Assembly (NCBI RefSeq): GCF_017115095.1
Contig: NZ_JABXKI010000383.1
Span: 1 to 33,839 of the forward strand
Reading direction: 5' to 3'
Length of the DNA stretch: 33,839 bases
Source of the DNA: Nostoc sp. NMS4
Lineage (GTDB): Bacteria; Cyanobacteriota; Cyanobacteriia; Cyanobacteriales; Nostocaceae
The notes beneath the pieces were generated by a model. That model was not told the DNA's origin, made no database searches, and saw only the letters and a program-made list of their open reading frames with translations. Shown here in pieces: positions 24,095 through 33,839 of the stretch. The translations under genes and the position numbers were made by a program. Numbering within the stretch: position 1 is the stretch's first letter; every line of letters begins with the position of its first letter.

Positions 24095-25360
24095 TTACTC
24101 TCCCTCCTCCTCATCTTCATCCTCACTCCAATACTGTTGAGGTGCGTTTCCGTGAACTTCTAAAATCTTTGGTTTCTTGATTTTGTTATCAGGTGGATTA
24201 ATTGCTTCTAATTGCACATCAAATTTCCAGTTGTCACCAAAATCATAAAGATAGGTCATTTTACCACCCGGTTCTAAAGACAAATCACCAATCTGCACTT
24301 GGTCGGCAAATGGGGGTGTTTCCATATAGGCATGACCGATTTTTATGATGCGACCAAAATGGTCTTTATAACTAAACTCGTACAGGTGATCGTAATCAAA
24401 ATCAAAAGCATCGAGAATTATCTCTGCTAGCCAGCTTAATGGTTTTTTTGCTGGTATAGCAATGCGTCGCCAAGCCTTAAAAAGGGATACTTTGAAAATA
24501 TAAATACCATCGGTGAAGCCTTGTTTAGGAACAAATAAATTATGTTCCCATTCAGGAAAAAATGGTTGAAGATGTGACTGCAATTTTCCAAAGTTTACAT
24601 TTACATCATCCTGTAATTCTCCTCGTATACCCAATGGAAAGAGTAATTGCAACAAAGCATCACCAAAGGGTAAGCGTTGTAAACTAGTAATGCGCCACCC
24701 CTTACCTTCTTGTGGTTTTCCATGTTTTATAGATAAAAATCCAAATAACTCTAACAGGGCAATATTATGTAGTCCTGGGTAATAACTAATATCGTGTTGA
24801 TCTTCATATTTAGGAAAATTTAAACCTTTATCTGGGACGCGAGTCCAAAGTTGAATACATCTAAATAAATTCCCTAATGAATCTTGATGTTCACCCAAAA
24901 TTTCGTTATTTCCCCAAATTAACCAGGCTTCTAATAAGTTGAAATAACGTTCTGTTAAGTTCAAGTTTGACCATGATTGCAAAGTTGTTTCGTCTAAAAC
25001 TAAAACCTGCTTTTTTCCTTGGGATCTAATTTGGGCTATTCCAGAACTGCGTAATAACAGATATAGTCCATTAATGTAGGGGTATGATTTCTGTACGGGG
25101 CGTTTGAGTTTAGTTTCAATTGGGTGACTTAACCGAGAATTAACTTCTGATAGAACTTTTAGCGGTAGAAGGTTATTAACATTACTAACTTCCACTCCAT
25201 TTGGTTGTAAAAAATCTATCAGAGTTTGAAAGTCATGCAGAATCGTACCGGGTTGATTTTTATCAATACTGAGTTCTTGTAGGAGTTGTTGTTGTGACTC
25301 TGTTATAGAAGGCAGTTCAGGATTGAGTGTACGTTCTAGTCGCGCAAATAAATCTTCCAT
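24095..25360 (-). CDS. Plasmid pRiA4b ORF-3 family protein
   Basis: A 421-residue protein. The C-terminal part from about 285 matches the pRiA4b ORF-3-like domain: IYIFKVSLFKAWRRIAIPA, LSWLAEIILDAFDFDYDHLY, FSYKDHFGRIIKIGHAYMET and MTYLYDFGDNWKFDVQLE. An acidic tail EDEDEEEGE closes it. The N-terminal 280 residues are helical and unassigned. The family is widespread, often on mobile DNA; its biochemical role is unknown. It is a single gene, separated by 230 bp from the controller gene to the left and by 194 bp from the nucleotidyltransferase to the right. Confidence 0.85.
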   Translation of the reverse strand: MEDLFARLERTLNPELPSITESQQQLLQELSIDKNQPGTILHDFQTLIDFLQPNGVEVSNVNNLLPLKVLSEVNSRLSHPIETKLKRPVQKSYPYINGLYLLLRSSGIAQIRSQGKKQVLVLDETTLQSWSNLNLTERYFNLLEAWLIWGNNEILGEHQDSLGNLFRCIQLWTRVPDKGLNFPKYEDQHDISYYPGLHNIALLELFGFLSIKHGKPQEGKGWRITSLQRLPFGDALLQLLFPLGIRGELQDDVNVNFGKLQSHLQPFFPEWEHNLFVPKQGFTDGIYIFKVSLFKAWRRIAIPAKKPLSWLAEIILDAFDFDYDHLYEFSYKDHFGRIIKIGHAYMETPPFADQVQIGDLSLEPGGKMTYLYDFGDNWKFDVQLEAINPPDNKIKKPKILEVHGNAPQQYWSEDEDEEEGE

Positions 25361-25554
25361 AAATAAAAATTCTAAATTCTAAATTCACAATTTAACCTTA
25401 TGTGTAACCTGTTTTCTTTATACTATGACTTCAGCAGTTACCCTCAAAAAGATTGGCTTGCAAAGTGTCACAACAGGACTATCAACACCGTAAGTTTGAT
25501 GAAATGTGAATGATAATATTTTCACCTTCTACTTGACAATCCCAGGAATTTGAT

Positions 25555-26091
25555 ATGAATAGTAACACTCGCCTACAGATGATTTTAGCTGATACACGTA
25601 TTAATACAGTATTACCTGCGATCGCTCAACTAAATCTACCTAACTGGTGGTTAGCAGGGGGTGCAGTCCGAAACACCGTTTGGTCTTCAATTTTTGGCGA
25701 GAATTGTGGCTTGGTAATTAAAGATTTTGATATTGCATTCTTTGATATAGAGGGGAACCGTTCTCAAGAACTAGCAGCAAAGGCGACTCTCACAGAACAA
25801 TTTCCTCATGACGAGTTTGATGTCAAAAATCAAGCCAGTTTTGCTCGTTGGCGACTTGGCAGCAGACCTTACAATAATACAGAAGATGCGATCGCGGATT
25901 GGCTACACACCGCCACTGCTGTGGGAGTTAAACTAGATACCCAAGGACAATGGCAATTTTTCACACCCTACGGTTTGGATGACCTATTTGGTGGCATTAT
26001 TCGACCTACGCCAACGCATACTCATAATTTGGATGCCCATAATAAGGCTTCTGGTTTTTTACAGAAGTGTCCTTATCTGCGGTTGGCGTAA
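25555..26091 (+). CDS. Nucleotidyltransferase family protein (COG3575-like)
   Basis: A 178-residue protein: LNLPNWWLAGGAVRNTVWS near residue 30 and KDFDIAFFD near 60. This gives the GG/GA..D.D pattern of a pol-beta-type nucleotidyltransferase fold used by this family. A conserved Arg/Trp-rich ASFARWRLGSRP and GLDDLFGGIIRP follow. The usual end of the family (a helical stretch after IIRP) is somewhat altered here, so slight C-terminal change cannot be excluded. Substrate unknown. ATG 25555 is preceded by AGGAATTTGAT. Confidence 0.75.
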   Translation: MNSNTRLQMILADTRINTVLPAIAQLNLPNWWLAGGAVRNTVWSSIFGENCGLVIKDFDIAFFDIEGNRSQELAAKATLTEQFPHDEFDVKNQASFARWRLGSRPYNNTEDAIADWLHTATAVGVKLDTQGQWQFFTPYGLDDLFGGIIRPTPTHTHNLDAHNKASGFLQKCPYLRLA

Positions 26092-26268
26092 AAATTACAG
26101 CCAGATTTTAGCCAACTACTTTCCATCACAAGGGAATAATCGCTTTCTAATCTACAACCCTTGGGTACGAAATCCCAGTGTTAATATTTTTATCTCGCTG
26201 GGAATAATTAAACTAGAACCCCTTTAACGGGGGTGATGCTAATTTTATAACTTTATAGTCAAAAATCA

Positions 26269-29200
26269 ATGCCAAATCGTACTGGATACCAAATCAACTC
26301 GACTCTCCACGAAGGAATCCAAACAATTATTTATCAAGCACAAAGGCCAAAGACACAACAGCGAGTTATCCTCAAGCTGCTTAAAAATGAATATCCGACT
26401 CTCGAAGCCTTTACTCGAATTAAAAATGAGTATCAAATTCAGCAAGGTCTAGACCATCCCAATATAGTTAAAGCTATCAGTCTAGAAACCTTTGAAAATC
26501 GTGTGGGACTGTTGTTAGAAGACTTTGGTGGTCAGTCTTTAACTCAACTGCTACAAATAGAAAAACTTGACTTAATTAACTATTTAAAAATTGCTATTCA
26601 ACTGACTAAAGCCTTAGATTATTTGCATAAGCAGCAGATTATTCATAAAGATATAAAACCTAGTAACATCATTATTAACTCTCAGACAGGTGTTGTTAAA
26701 CTCACTGACTTTGGTATAGCCTCCCGCCTCAATAAAGAAAATCCCCAATTTAATAACCCTAACTGCGTTGAAGGCACACTTGCCTATATGTCTCCTGAAC
26801 AAACCGGGAGAATGAATCGCATTCTTGATTATCGCACTGACTTTTACTCTCTTGGTGTGACTTTATATGAAATGCTCACTGATAAAACACCATTTTTTAG
26901 TCAAGATCCCTTAGAAATAGTTTATAGTCACATTGCCGTTCAAGCAATAAACCCACAGTCTTTAAATTCACAAATTCCTACCGCCATCTCGGAAATTGTG
27001 ATGAAGCTGATGGCAAAAAATGCGGAAGATAGATATCAAAGTGCTACAGGATTATTAGCAGATTTAGAATTATGTTTCAATCAGTTAAAAACTAAGGGAA
27101 TTATTACTGATTTTGTTCCAGGTCGTTTGGATATATTGAGCCAATTATTAATTCCTCAAAAATTATATGGTCGTGAAGAACAAGTTAATGAACTTTTAGC
27201 TGCATTTGAGCGAGTTGCTAACCCCCCTGAATCCCCCCTTACCAAGGGGGGACTAAGGGGGGTAGAAATGATGCTAGTTTCTGGTTATTCGGGGATTGGC
27301 AAATCAGTTCTAGTCAATGAAGTTAATAAACCCATTACTCGGAGACAAGGGTACTTTATTTCTGGTAAATTTGACCAGCTAAAACGTAATATACCTTATG
27401 CTTCTTTAATTCAAGCTTTTGCATATTTAATGCGGTATTTGTTAACCGAGAATAATGAAAAAATAGAAATATGGCGTAGTAAAATACTATCAGCTTTAGG
27501 AACAAATGGAAAAGTTATAACTGACGTAATTCCAGAAGTAGAATTAATCATTGGTACACAGGCGGAAGTTGCCCAAATTGGTGCAACCGAATCACAAAAC
27601 CGCTTCAATCATGTTTTTAAAGAGTTTATCCAAGTTTTTACTCAAAAAGAACACCCCTTAGTCATCTTTTTAGATGATTTACAATGGGCAGATTCAGCCA
27701 CATTAAATCTAATCCAACTGCTTATAACTGATACAGATAGCAAATATTTTTTATTTATTGGGGCATATAGAGATAATGAAGTTACTCCGGCACATCCTTT
27801 AATCCAAAAAATAGAAGAGATTAAGAATAGTGGCACAGTTGTTAATAATCTTGTCTTGCAACCTTTAAATTTAGATAATGTCACTCAGCTAGTTGCTGAA
27901 ACTCTTCAAGAAACAGAGATTAAGCAGGATGAAGAAACCGGAGTATTTGATAATAAAATTATTAAACTAGCTGAGTTAATTTGTAATAAAACAGGTGGAA
28001 ATCCATTTTTCATAACACAACTAATTCAGGTACTTTATCAAGAAAAGCTCTTAAAATTTGACTTTACCAATGCCAAATGGCAATGGAGTTTAGAAGATAT
28101 ACAAGCAATTGGAATTACCGATAAAAATGTAGTTGAGTTAGTTGCCAGTAGAGTTGAAAAACTACCAAAGCTCACTCAAGAGGTTTTAAAACTAGCAGCT
28201 TGTGTGGGTGACAGATTTAGTTTGGATGTTTTATCGATAGTCAATGAAAAATCACCTTCTTTGACAGCAAATGATTTACACTCGGCTTTGCAAGCGGGAT
28301 TAATTCTACCTTTAAGTGAAGCTTACCGCATTCCTTTAGTTTTTAATCAAGAAGAAGCAGTTAATTTAAATTTTGATACTTCACGAGTAGGTTATAAGTT
28401 CTTACATGACAGAGTACAACAAGCAGCATATTCGTTGATTCCAGAAGAACTCAAGAAATCAACTCACCTGAAAATTGGGCAATTGCTTCTACAAAATATA
28501 CCTAAAGAGGAAATAGAAGCTAATATTTTTGATATCGTTAATCAGTTGAATGTAGGTATTGTTAATCTGAGAGAGCAATCTGAAAAAACTGAATTGGCAC
28601 GATTAAATTTAATTGCTGGACGAAAAGCTAAAGCTTCTACAGCTTACGAAGCGGCTCTTAAATATTTCACAAATGGAATAGAACTTTTAAATATAGAAGC
28701 TTGGCAAAATGAATATAGCTTAACTATCGGTTTATATGAAGGAGCCGCAGAGGTAGCCTATCTGAGTGGTGATTTTGAGCAGATGCAAAAATTGGCTGAG
28801 GTGGTGCAGCAAGAAGCCAAAATTCTTTTAGATAAAGTGAAAGTCTATGAAGTACAAATTATCGCTTGTATCATTCAAAGCAAGCAATTGGAAGCCATTC
28901 AGATAGCAGTATCAATTCTGCAATTGTTAGGAATAAGTTTTCCAGATGAGCCGACATCAACTGATATTCAGCAGGGGATGGATGAAATTGCTACTTCTTT
29001 GAAAGGAAAAGCGATCGCAGATTTAATTAACTTACCATTAATGACTGATTCTAACAAGATTGCAGCTATGAGAATCTTAATGGGAGTTCTCCCTGCGGCT
29101 TTTCAAACTGCACCTGCAATGATGCCAATTATTGTTTGTAAAATGGTCAATTTGTCCTTAAGTTATGGCAATACGGCTGTATCTGCCTATGGTTATAGTC

Positions 29201-31728
29201 TTTATGGATTACTTCTTTGTGGAGTTCAAGGAGAAATTGATTCTGGCTATGAATTTGGCAAATTAGCTTCACGTCTGGTGTCACAATTTAATGCTGAAGA
29301 ACTTAAGGCTAAGATTTTAACGGTTGTTAGCGCTCATGTTATGCATTGGAAAGAGCATATTAGAGAGACATTAACATCATCAATGTCAGGATATTCTAGT
29401 GGTCTGGAAACTGGAGATTTAGAATATGCTGGTTATTGTGGTTACATTTATCCCTATCATTCATTTTGGCTGGGTAAGGAACTTTGGGTTTTAGAAAAAG
29501 AACTGATAGCTTATTGTGATTCGCTGAAAAAAATCAAGCAACAAGTAGCTTTCACTTGGAACTCAGTGTATTTACAAACGGTTCTAAACTTGAAAGGAAG
29601 TTTTGAAAATGTGGACTGTTTAATTGGAGAAGCATACGACGAACAAATTATGCTGCCAATTCATCAGCAAGTAAATGACCTTTACACAATTAATCATTTA
29701 TTTGTTAATAAGCTAATGCTCTCTTACATATTTGGGGAGTATTTTAAAGCTGTAGAAAATGCTGCGATCGCAGAAAAATCTTTAGGTGGTGTTACAGGCT
29801 TATTTGTGGTTCCACTGTTCTACTTTTACGATTCTTTAGCACACTTGGCTATATATCATACTACTAAAGAGTCTGAGAAGCAAGCTATTCTGGAAAAAGT
29901 TCAAGCTAATCAGCAAAAAATGGAACTCTGGGCGACTCATGCTCCCACGAATCACTTACATAGATTTTATCTCGTGGAGGCAGAACGTTATCAGGTTTTG
30001 GGTCAAAAGCTGGAAGCAATGGACTACTATGAAAACTCCATTGCCAAATCCCAAGAAAACGGTTTTCTCAAAGAAGAGGCTTTAGCTTATGAGTTAGCTG
30101 GAAAATTTTATCAGTCTCTAGGTAAAGAATTAATTCATCAAACTTATATAACGAAAGCCTATTATGCCTATATTCGTTGGGGTGCGATCGCTAAAGTTAA
30201 ACACTTAGAATCAAAGTATGTTTTTCTACTAGCACAAACTAATACTATAGAAAATACTACTTCAAAAATAGAGACAATTCATCTTACCACTAACACGACT
30301 ACCAATAGCAGCTTGAGTGATTTTTTAGATTTTAATGCATTCATCAAGTTTTCACAAGCGATTACCAATGAAATTGTTTTAGAAAACTTATTAGGCAAAC
30401 TGATCAAAATTTTACTAGAAAATGCTGCCGCCCAAAAAGCAGTACTACTCTTAATTAAAGATAACCGCCTTTATATCGAAGCTTCGGGAAATGCTGCTGA
30501 CAATCTGGTGACAGTTTTACGCTCCATTCCGGTTGAAACATATCAGGATTTACCACTTTCGGTAATTAATTATGTTTTTAGAACTCAGCAATATCTTGTA
30601 TTAAATGATGCGATAATTACAGAACCTTTTAACTTTGATGTCTATATTCAGAAATCTCAAACAAAATCAATCTTTTGTTTGCCAATTATGTACCAATCAC
30701 AGCTTACTGGTATTATTTATTTAGAAAATCAGTTATCATCAGGAGCTTTTGTTCCAGAAAGGGTAGAGGTACTAAAAGTCTTAGTTTCTCAAATGGCTAT
30801 TGCCATAGAAAATGCCAGTTTGTACACAAGAGCGCAAGAAAAATCTAGTGAATTAGAAGAATCTATCAAAGATTTACAAGAGGCTCAACTACAACTTATT
30901 CAAAGTGAAAAAATGTCTTCTTTAGGAAATTTGGTTGCAGGTGTAGCACACGAAATAAACAACCCCATTGCTTTTATTACAGGCAGTATTGTCCAAGCCA
31001 AAGATATTGTTAAAGATTTAATAGACTATTTGCAAATGTATCGAGAAAAATTTCCCAATCCTGGTATAGAAATTGAAGAAAAAGCTGAAGAAATAGATAT
31101 AGATTTCTTACTAAAAGATTTGCCCAAAATGATTGATGGTATGACGGTAGGTACACAGCGAATCCGTAATATTAGTACCTCTCTTCGTACTTTTTCCCGC
31201 GCTGATACTACCTCAAAAGTATTAGCTAATATCCATGAAGGTATTGATAGTACTTTGATGATTTTACAACATCGTCTAAAAGCCGATAGCAATCGCCCCA
31301 GCATTAAAATAATTAAAAACTATGCATACATCCCACCAGTAAAATGCTATTTGGGACAATTGAATCAAGTTTTTATGAATATTATTGCAAATGCAATTGA
31401 TGCTTTAGAAGAAGCAAATAGTGGGCGTAGTTTTTTAGAAATTCAAGAAAATTATCCAAATATTATTACTATTGATACTTATCTACTTGTAGATAATGAA
31501 AAAGTAGTAATTAAGATTCAAGATAATGCAAAAGGAATGACTGAAGAAGTTAAAAAATGCATTTTTGATAATTTATTTACTACCAAATGTGTAGGAAAAG
31601 GTACGGGATTAGGATTATCTATAAGTCGGCAAATTATAGTGGAAAATCATGGTGGAAATTTGATTTGTGAATCAGTCTTAGGACAAGGAACGCAATTTAT
31701 AATTTCTATTCCCATTTTGGGAGAATAA
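26269..31728 (+). CDS. Ser/Thr protein kinase - AAA ATPase - GAF - histidine kinase fusion
   Basis: An 1819-residue trifunctional signalling protein typical of filamentous cyanobacteria. The kinase domain (about 1-270) has ATP-binding K36, HKDIKPSN (D128) and DFG (D147). A STAND/AAA-type ATPase follows with Walker A GYSGIGKS (339-346) and VIFLDDLQWAD, then long helical repeats (about 750-1340). The GAF domain is about 1360-1515. A coiled coil leads to the H-box AGVAHEINNP (H1561), and the HATPase has N1708 (IANAIDAL), DNAKGM and GKGTGLGLSI. No response-regulator domain is attached. Residues 319-332 (PPESPLTKGGLRGV) are a repeat-encoded insertion just before the Walker A strand. Signal and target are unknown. 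Confidence 0.93.
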   Translation: MPNRTGYQINSTLHEGIQTIIYQAQRPKTQQRVILKLLKNEYPTLEAFTRIKNEYQIQQGLDHPNIVKAISLETFENRVGLLLEDFGGQSLTQLLQIEKLDLINYLKIAIQLTKALDYLHKQQIIHKDIKPSNIIINSQTGVVKLTDFGIASRLNKENPQFNNPNCVEGTLAYMSPEQTGRMNRILDYRTDFYSLGVTLYEMLTDKTPFFSQDPLEIVYSHIAVQAINPQSLNSQIPTAISEIVMKLMAKNAEDRYQSATGLLADLELCFNQLKTKGIITDFVPGRLDILSQLLIPQKLYGREEQVNELLAAFERVANPPESPLTKGGLRGVEMMLVSGYSGIGKSVLVNEVNKPITRRQGYFISGKFDQLKRNIPYASLIQAFAYLMRYLLTENNEKIEIWRSKILSALGTNGKVITDVIPEVELIIGTQAEVAQIGATESQNRFNHVFKEFIQVFTQKEHPLVIFLDDLQWADSATLNLIQLLITDTDSKYFLFIGAYRDNEVTPAHPLIQKIEEIKNSGTVVNNLVLQPLNLDNVTQLVAETLQETEIKQDEETGVFDNKIIKLAELICNKTGGNPFFITQLIQVLYQEKLLKFDFTNAKWQWSLEDIQAIGITDKNVVELVASRVEKLPKLTQEVLKLAACVGDRFSLDVLSIVNEKSPSLTANDLHSALQAGLILPLSEAYRIPLVFNQEEAVNLNFDTSRVGYKFLHDRVQQAAYSLIPEELKKSTHLKIGQLLLQNIPKEEIEANIFDIVNQLNVGIVNLREQSEKTELARLNLIAGRKAKASTAYEAALKYFTNGIELLNIEAWQNEYSLTIGLYEGAAEVAYLSGDFEQMQKLAEVVQQEAKILLDKVKVYEVQIIACIIQSKQLEAIQIAVSILQLLGISFPDEPTSTDIQQGMDEIATSLKGKAIADLINLPLMTDSNKIAAMRILMGVLPAAFQTAPAMMPIIVCKMVNLSLSYGNTAVSAYGYSLYGLLLCGVQGEIDSGYEFGKLASRLVSQFNAEELKAKILTVVSAHVMHWKEHIRETLTSSMSGYSSGLETGDLEYAGYCGYIYPYHSFWLGKELWVLEKELIAYCDSLKKIKQQVAFTWNSVYLQTVLNLKGSFENVDCLIGEAYDEQIMLPIHQQVNDLYTINHLFVNKLMLSYIFGEYFKAVENAAIAEKSLGGVTGLFVVPLFYFYDSLAHLAIYHTTKESEKQAILEKVQANQQKMELWATHAPTNHLHRFYLVEAERYQVLGQKLEAMDYYENSIAKSQENGFLKEEALAYELAGKFYQSLGKELIHQTYITKAYYAYIRWGAIAKVKHLESKYVFLLAQTNTIENTTSKIETIHLTTNTTTNSSLSDFLDFNAFIKFSQAITNEIVLENLLGKLIKILLENAAAQKAVLLLIKDNRLYIEASGNAADNLVTVLRSIPVETYQDLPLSVINYVFRTQQYLVLNDAIITEPFNFDVYIQKSQTKSIFCLPIMYQSQLTGIIYLENQLSSGAFVPERVEVLKVLVSQMAIAIENASLYTRAQEKSSELEESIKDLQEAQLQLIQSEKMSSLGNLVAGVAHEINNPIAFITGSIVQAKDIVKDLIDYLQMYREKFPNPGIEIEEKAEEIDIDFLLKDLPKMIDGMTVGTQRIRNISTSLRTFSRADTTSKVLANIHEGIDSTLMILQHRLKADSNRPSIKIIKNYAYIPPVKCYLGQLNQVFMNIIANAIDALEEANSGRSFLEIQENYPNIITIDTYLLVDNEKVVIKIQDNAKGMTEEVKKCIFDNLFTTKCVGKGTGLGLSISRQIIVENHGGNLICESVLGQGTQFIISIPILGE
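27221..27262. repeat. Palindromic repeat inserted in frame in the large kinase gene
   Basis: ACCCCCCTGAATCCCCCCTT followed by ACCAAGGGGGGACTAAGGGG forms CCCCCCTTaccAAGGGGGG-type palindromes. It is a repeat found widely in these cyanobacteria and encodes PPESPLTKGGLRG. Confidence 0.8.
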
Positions 31729-32321
31729 GAGACTATAGTTTTCTCGGTAGATTTCCGACTTCTCAAAGAAGTTGAGGACTTTATCATGCAATACAGTTCA
31801 GAAAAACATTTCTTTCTTCTCTTCTTTCTCTTCTTTCTCTTCCTTCGCGTCCTTCTCTTCGAGACACTTCGTGAACGCGTCCTTTGCGGTTCGTTAAAAA
31901 AATATCACTTTGATAAAGGTAAAGCCTTAACTGAACCATATTGCTTTATCACGAATCTTGCAGAATTGCTATAGTAATTCTATTTGATTTCGGAAACTTG
32001 GTAAACTAAAATTCATTTTGCTGTGATTCAAACTATGTAAGTAGTAACTTTATTACTTAATCAAATCAACACAAACTTAGTTGCAATTAACACTTGTAAC
32101 TTACTAATTAACTGTTATAACTAATTGTATACATCAAATCTTGTACATACTGGCTTTATAGTTTACTAGAAAAGAGATTTTCTAGCGGATATAAAATGTA
32201 ATTGCTAGCAAAATCTACAACCATTTTAGCTAAATTTTATGAGCTAAAATTATTAGCCAAAACTTGAGTTTTTGGTAAAGTACAAGATGCGAAAATTGTA
32301 AATAATTAAGGGAGTCATCTT
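31729..32321. other. 593-bp region without a supported gene, with a C/T-rich repeat
   Basis: 31811-31842 is a polypyrimidine tract built on TTCTTTCTC, followed by CTTCGCGTCCTTCTCTTCGA and GACACTTCGTGAACGCGTCC (to about 31892), an interspersed repeat style common in filamentous cyanobacteria. The 62-codon frame over it is judged an artefact of the repeat. The remainder (31980-32300) is AT-rich and probably holds the promoter of the next gene. Confidence 0.6.
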
Positions 32322-32984
32322 GTGGAAAAAAGAAGAGAAAATGGGGGAATAGTTTCAAAGGCTATTTCGTTTCTGTTAAATCGGATAACTTTGATTGTGC
32401 TTGCAGTCACTCTTGTGCTGTTTGTTGGAGGTAAGTTTGAGGTAGCAAGTGCAGCTCAACCTAACGCAGAGCTAGAAATTCAAAAATTAACATCCTGTTA
32501 CGCTCTGGGAACTGATGCTATTGGTAGAGGAAATCTCCAAGAAGGAAAGAATATTTATCGGGATTGTTTTACCCAAGATGCAGTTCTCACTGCCATTTTT
32601 CCTGATGGGGCAACTCAAACAAATTATGGGACAGATTCTTGGGCAGATTTTGTTTATTCAGTATTCCAAGGAAATGGTTATACAGCTACTCAACACTTGA
32701 TGGGTACAATAAACATTTCAGTTCAAAATAATCAAGCAACGATGACTTCTTACCTCCATGCGACTCACAAACGTTCGGAAACTAGCATTGATGTCGCTAA
32801 TGGCACTTATGAAGATCAAGTTGTTAACAAAAATGGGCGCTGGAAAATTCGTAATCGGACTTTAAAACTCATCGATTTCTTAAATCTCAGTTCCCCAACT
32901 ACTGCTTCTTCAAGCACTAATGCCCGAAGCGCTAATTCCTCAGCTACCTTTATAAGACCAAGTATACCTCATTTAAAAGAATAA
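32322..32984 (+). CDS. SnoaL-like (NTF2-fold) protein with N-terminal membrane segment
   Basis: A 220-residue protein starting at GTG 32322, with AAGGGAG about ten bases upstream as a Shine-Dalgarno. Residues about 20-40 (NRITLIVLAVTLVLFVGGKF) form a membrane anchor or signal sequence ending near ASAAQP, a possible cleavage site, so the domain is likely periplasmic. The mature part (AELEIQKLTSCYALGTDAIG, CFTQDAVLTAIFPDG, VVNKNGRWKIRNRTLKL) is a cone-shaped SnoaL/NTF2-like fold, of which ligand binding or isomerase/hydroxylase activity is known in relatives. The C-terminal 35 residues are Ser/Thr/Ala-rich and disordered. A terminator follows at 33060. Confidence 0.8.
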   Translation: MEKRRENGGIVSKAISFLLNRITLIVLAVTLVLFVGGKFEVASAAQPNAELEIQKLTSCYALGTDAIGRGNLQEGKNIYRDCFTQDAVLTAIFPDGATQTNYGTDSWADFVYSVFQGNGYTATQHLMGTINISVQNNQATMTSYLHATHKRSETSIDVANGTYEDQVVNKNGRWKIRNRTLKLIDFLNLSSPTTASSSTNARSANSSATFIRPSIPHLKE

Positions 32985-33059
32985 TTATTCAGACCGGAAT
33001 TGCACTAATACGGCTTGGATAAGTATTTTTTACCTCCCTTATAAACTGGGAAAATGCAA

Positions 33060-33090
33060 GGAGTGAATTCAACTATTCACCCCTTTTTTA
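33060..33090 (+). terminator. Rho-independent terminator
   Basis: GGAGTGAAT (33060-33068) pairs with ATTCACCCC (33075-33083), with one mismatch, around TCAACT. TTTTTT follows. It lies about 75 bases after the SnoaL-like gene. Confidence 0.75.
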
Positions 33091-33149
33091 TTTGTTATAT
33101 AACCGAAGTTTGGCATTCAAGAATTTTAAGCTTTAGCAACCCTTTTAAT

Positions 33150-33572
33150 TCAGCCTTGATTCTGTTTGATGTATGAATAGAGAAGTTGGCGATCGCGCCG
33201 AGGATTTACAATTAAACATGGGCTATTTCCGTGACTTCCATTACTTACAATCACCACGGTAATGCCGGATTTTGGACAAATCCCTAAACAACTGGTGCTA
33301 ACGACCCGAAATTCACCCCATAATCCCTCAAATTTTAAACGCGATTTCAACCAATTCTCTAAGTCTTCGGAAGCGGTTGAGCCTAACTGCTCGTTTGCAC
33401 ATTGCGAACACACAAGCACCAAACCAGATTCCCATCGGGGAGAAAGGGTTGGAATAGAAGTTTCTAATTGAGAATTTATTAGGGGCGATGGTTGCTGAAA
33501 ATTGGATGCAGACCTCTTGAGGATACGTTTGAGTAATGCTTTGATACGTTGGAGCAATTTCTTCATGGACAA
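33150..33572 (-). CDS. 2Fe-2S ferredoxin-like (thioredoxin-fold) protein
   Basis: A 140-residue protein. After a basic N-terminal helix (KLLQRIKALLKRILKRS) and a Ser/Pro linker, residues 51-140 hold C55-x2-C58 (LVLVCSQCANEQLG) and C95-x3-C99 (STSCLGICPKSG). This is the four-Cys arrangement of the thioredoxin-like 2Fe-2S ferredoxin family annotated in cyanobacteria as (2Fe-2S) ferredoxin domain proteins. Role: electron transfer or metal binding, exact partner unknown. The basic N-terminal helix is unusual and could contact membrane or nucleic acid. The 267 bp upstream to the window edge hold no recognised gene. Confidence 0.82.
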   Translation of the reverse strand: MSMKKLLQRIKALLKRILKRSASNFQQPSPLINSQLETSIPTLSPRWESGLVLVCSQCANEQLGSTASEDLENWLKSRLKFEGLWGEFRVVSTSCLGICPKSGITVVIVSNGSHGNSPCLIVNPRRDRQLLYSYIKQNQG

Positions 33573-33839
33573 CCCCGCCTATTTCTCTGACAGGATAGTG
33601 TAAATTTCCTGTTTAGTCTGTTCTAGTAGAACCCTCAAGAAATGCGGGCGTGTAATGAATTGCGACGAATTATCGAGAGAGCTTTGCTTGTCAGATATCC
33701 ATTAGACTTATCAGCCTCCGCTCCTGACTCCTGAATTATTTCTTATTAAAGTAGTAATTATTACTAATCATTACTAATGATTTCGGTTCTTGCGTTACTT
33801 TTATGGAAAATTAATACTAAAGTGCCAGTTTAATAAACT

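Noticed and set aside
31786-31974. 62-aa frame with FFLLFFLFFLFLR
   Set aside because: The hydrophobic run is produced by a C/T-rich interspersed repeat; no family or Shine-Dalgarno supports it.

Overview
The window looks like chromosome of a filamentous, probably heterocyst-forming (Nostocales-type) cyanobacterium. It is dense in HIP1 octamers (GCGATCGC), carries short palindromic repeats of a kind common in these genomes, and encodes typical cyanobacterial families: a TPR-CHAT protein, a kinase/ATPase/histidine-kinase fusion, and a type V-K CRISPR-associated transposon.

Positions 1-16515 are best read as the right-hand part of a type V-K CRISPR-associated transposon (CAST). Its effector end is complete. 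It has an Arc-like ribbon-helix-helix gene too short for a routine ORF cut-off (13371-13544, minus), a promoter with a tandem 16-bp repeat, cas12k (13708-15630), the tracrRNA (about 15672-15934), a two-repeat one-spacer array (16122-16231), and a separate truncated repeat with a 17-nt spacer (16304-16335). It ends in a transposon end with four TnsB-type repeats and a TGTACA terminus (16515). The 17-nt spacer matches, at 16 of 17 positions and behind a GTA PAM, the tRNA-Ala(CGC) gene that starts six bases beyond the terminus, so the homing guide and the attachment site it explains are both visible. tnsB, tnsC, tniQ and the left end are not in the window and should lie to the left if the element is complete.

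The interior (cargo) is a defence island. It holds a truncated IS transposase, small hypothetical genes, an XRE regulator with inverted-repeat operators, a large TPR-CHAT protease-like protein convergent with a small hydrophobic protein, and a type I restriction-modification operon on the minus strand (hsdM, hsdS, an AlbA/Schlafen-type ATPase broken by one in-frame stop, hsdR). A 66-bp tandem repeat separates the last two genes.

Right of the tRNA the content is ordinary chromosome with one further defence unit. There is an HAD phosphatase and a methyltransferase (overlapping, minus), an RtcB ligase, CobO, then a type II-like R-M locus (an N6-adenine methylase fused to a specificity domain, convergent with an HNH nuclease and an overlapping controller protein with C-boxes). 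After that come a pRiA4b ORF-3-like protein, a nucleotidyltransferase, an 1819-residue Ser/Thr kinase-AAA-GAF-histidine kinase, a secreted or anchored SnoaL-like protein and a 2Fe-2S ferredoxin-like protein.

Several genes (cas12k, hsdM, the large kinase) carry short in-frame peptides encoded by genomic palindromic repeats. The one in Cas12k, in its RuvC-like half, is the most unusual.
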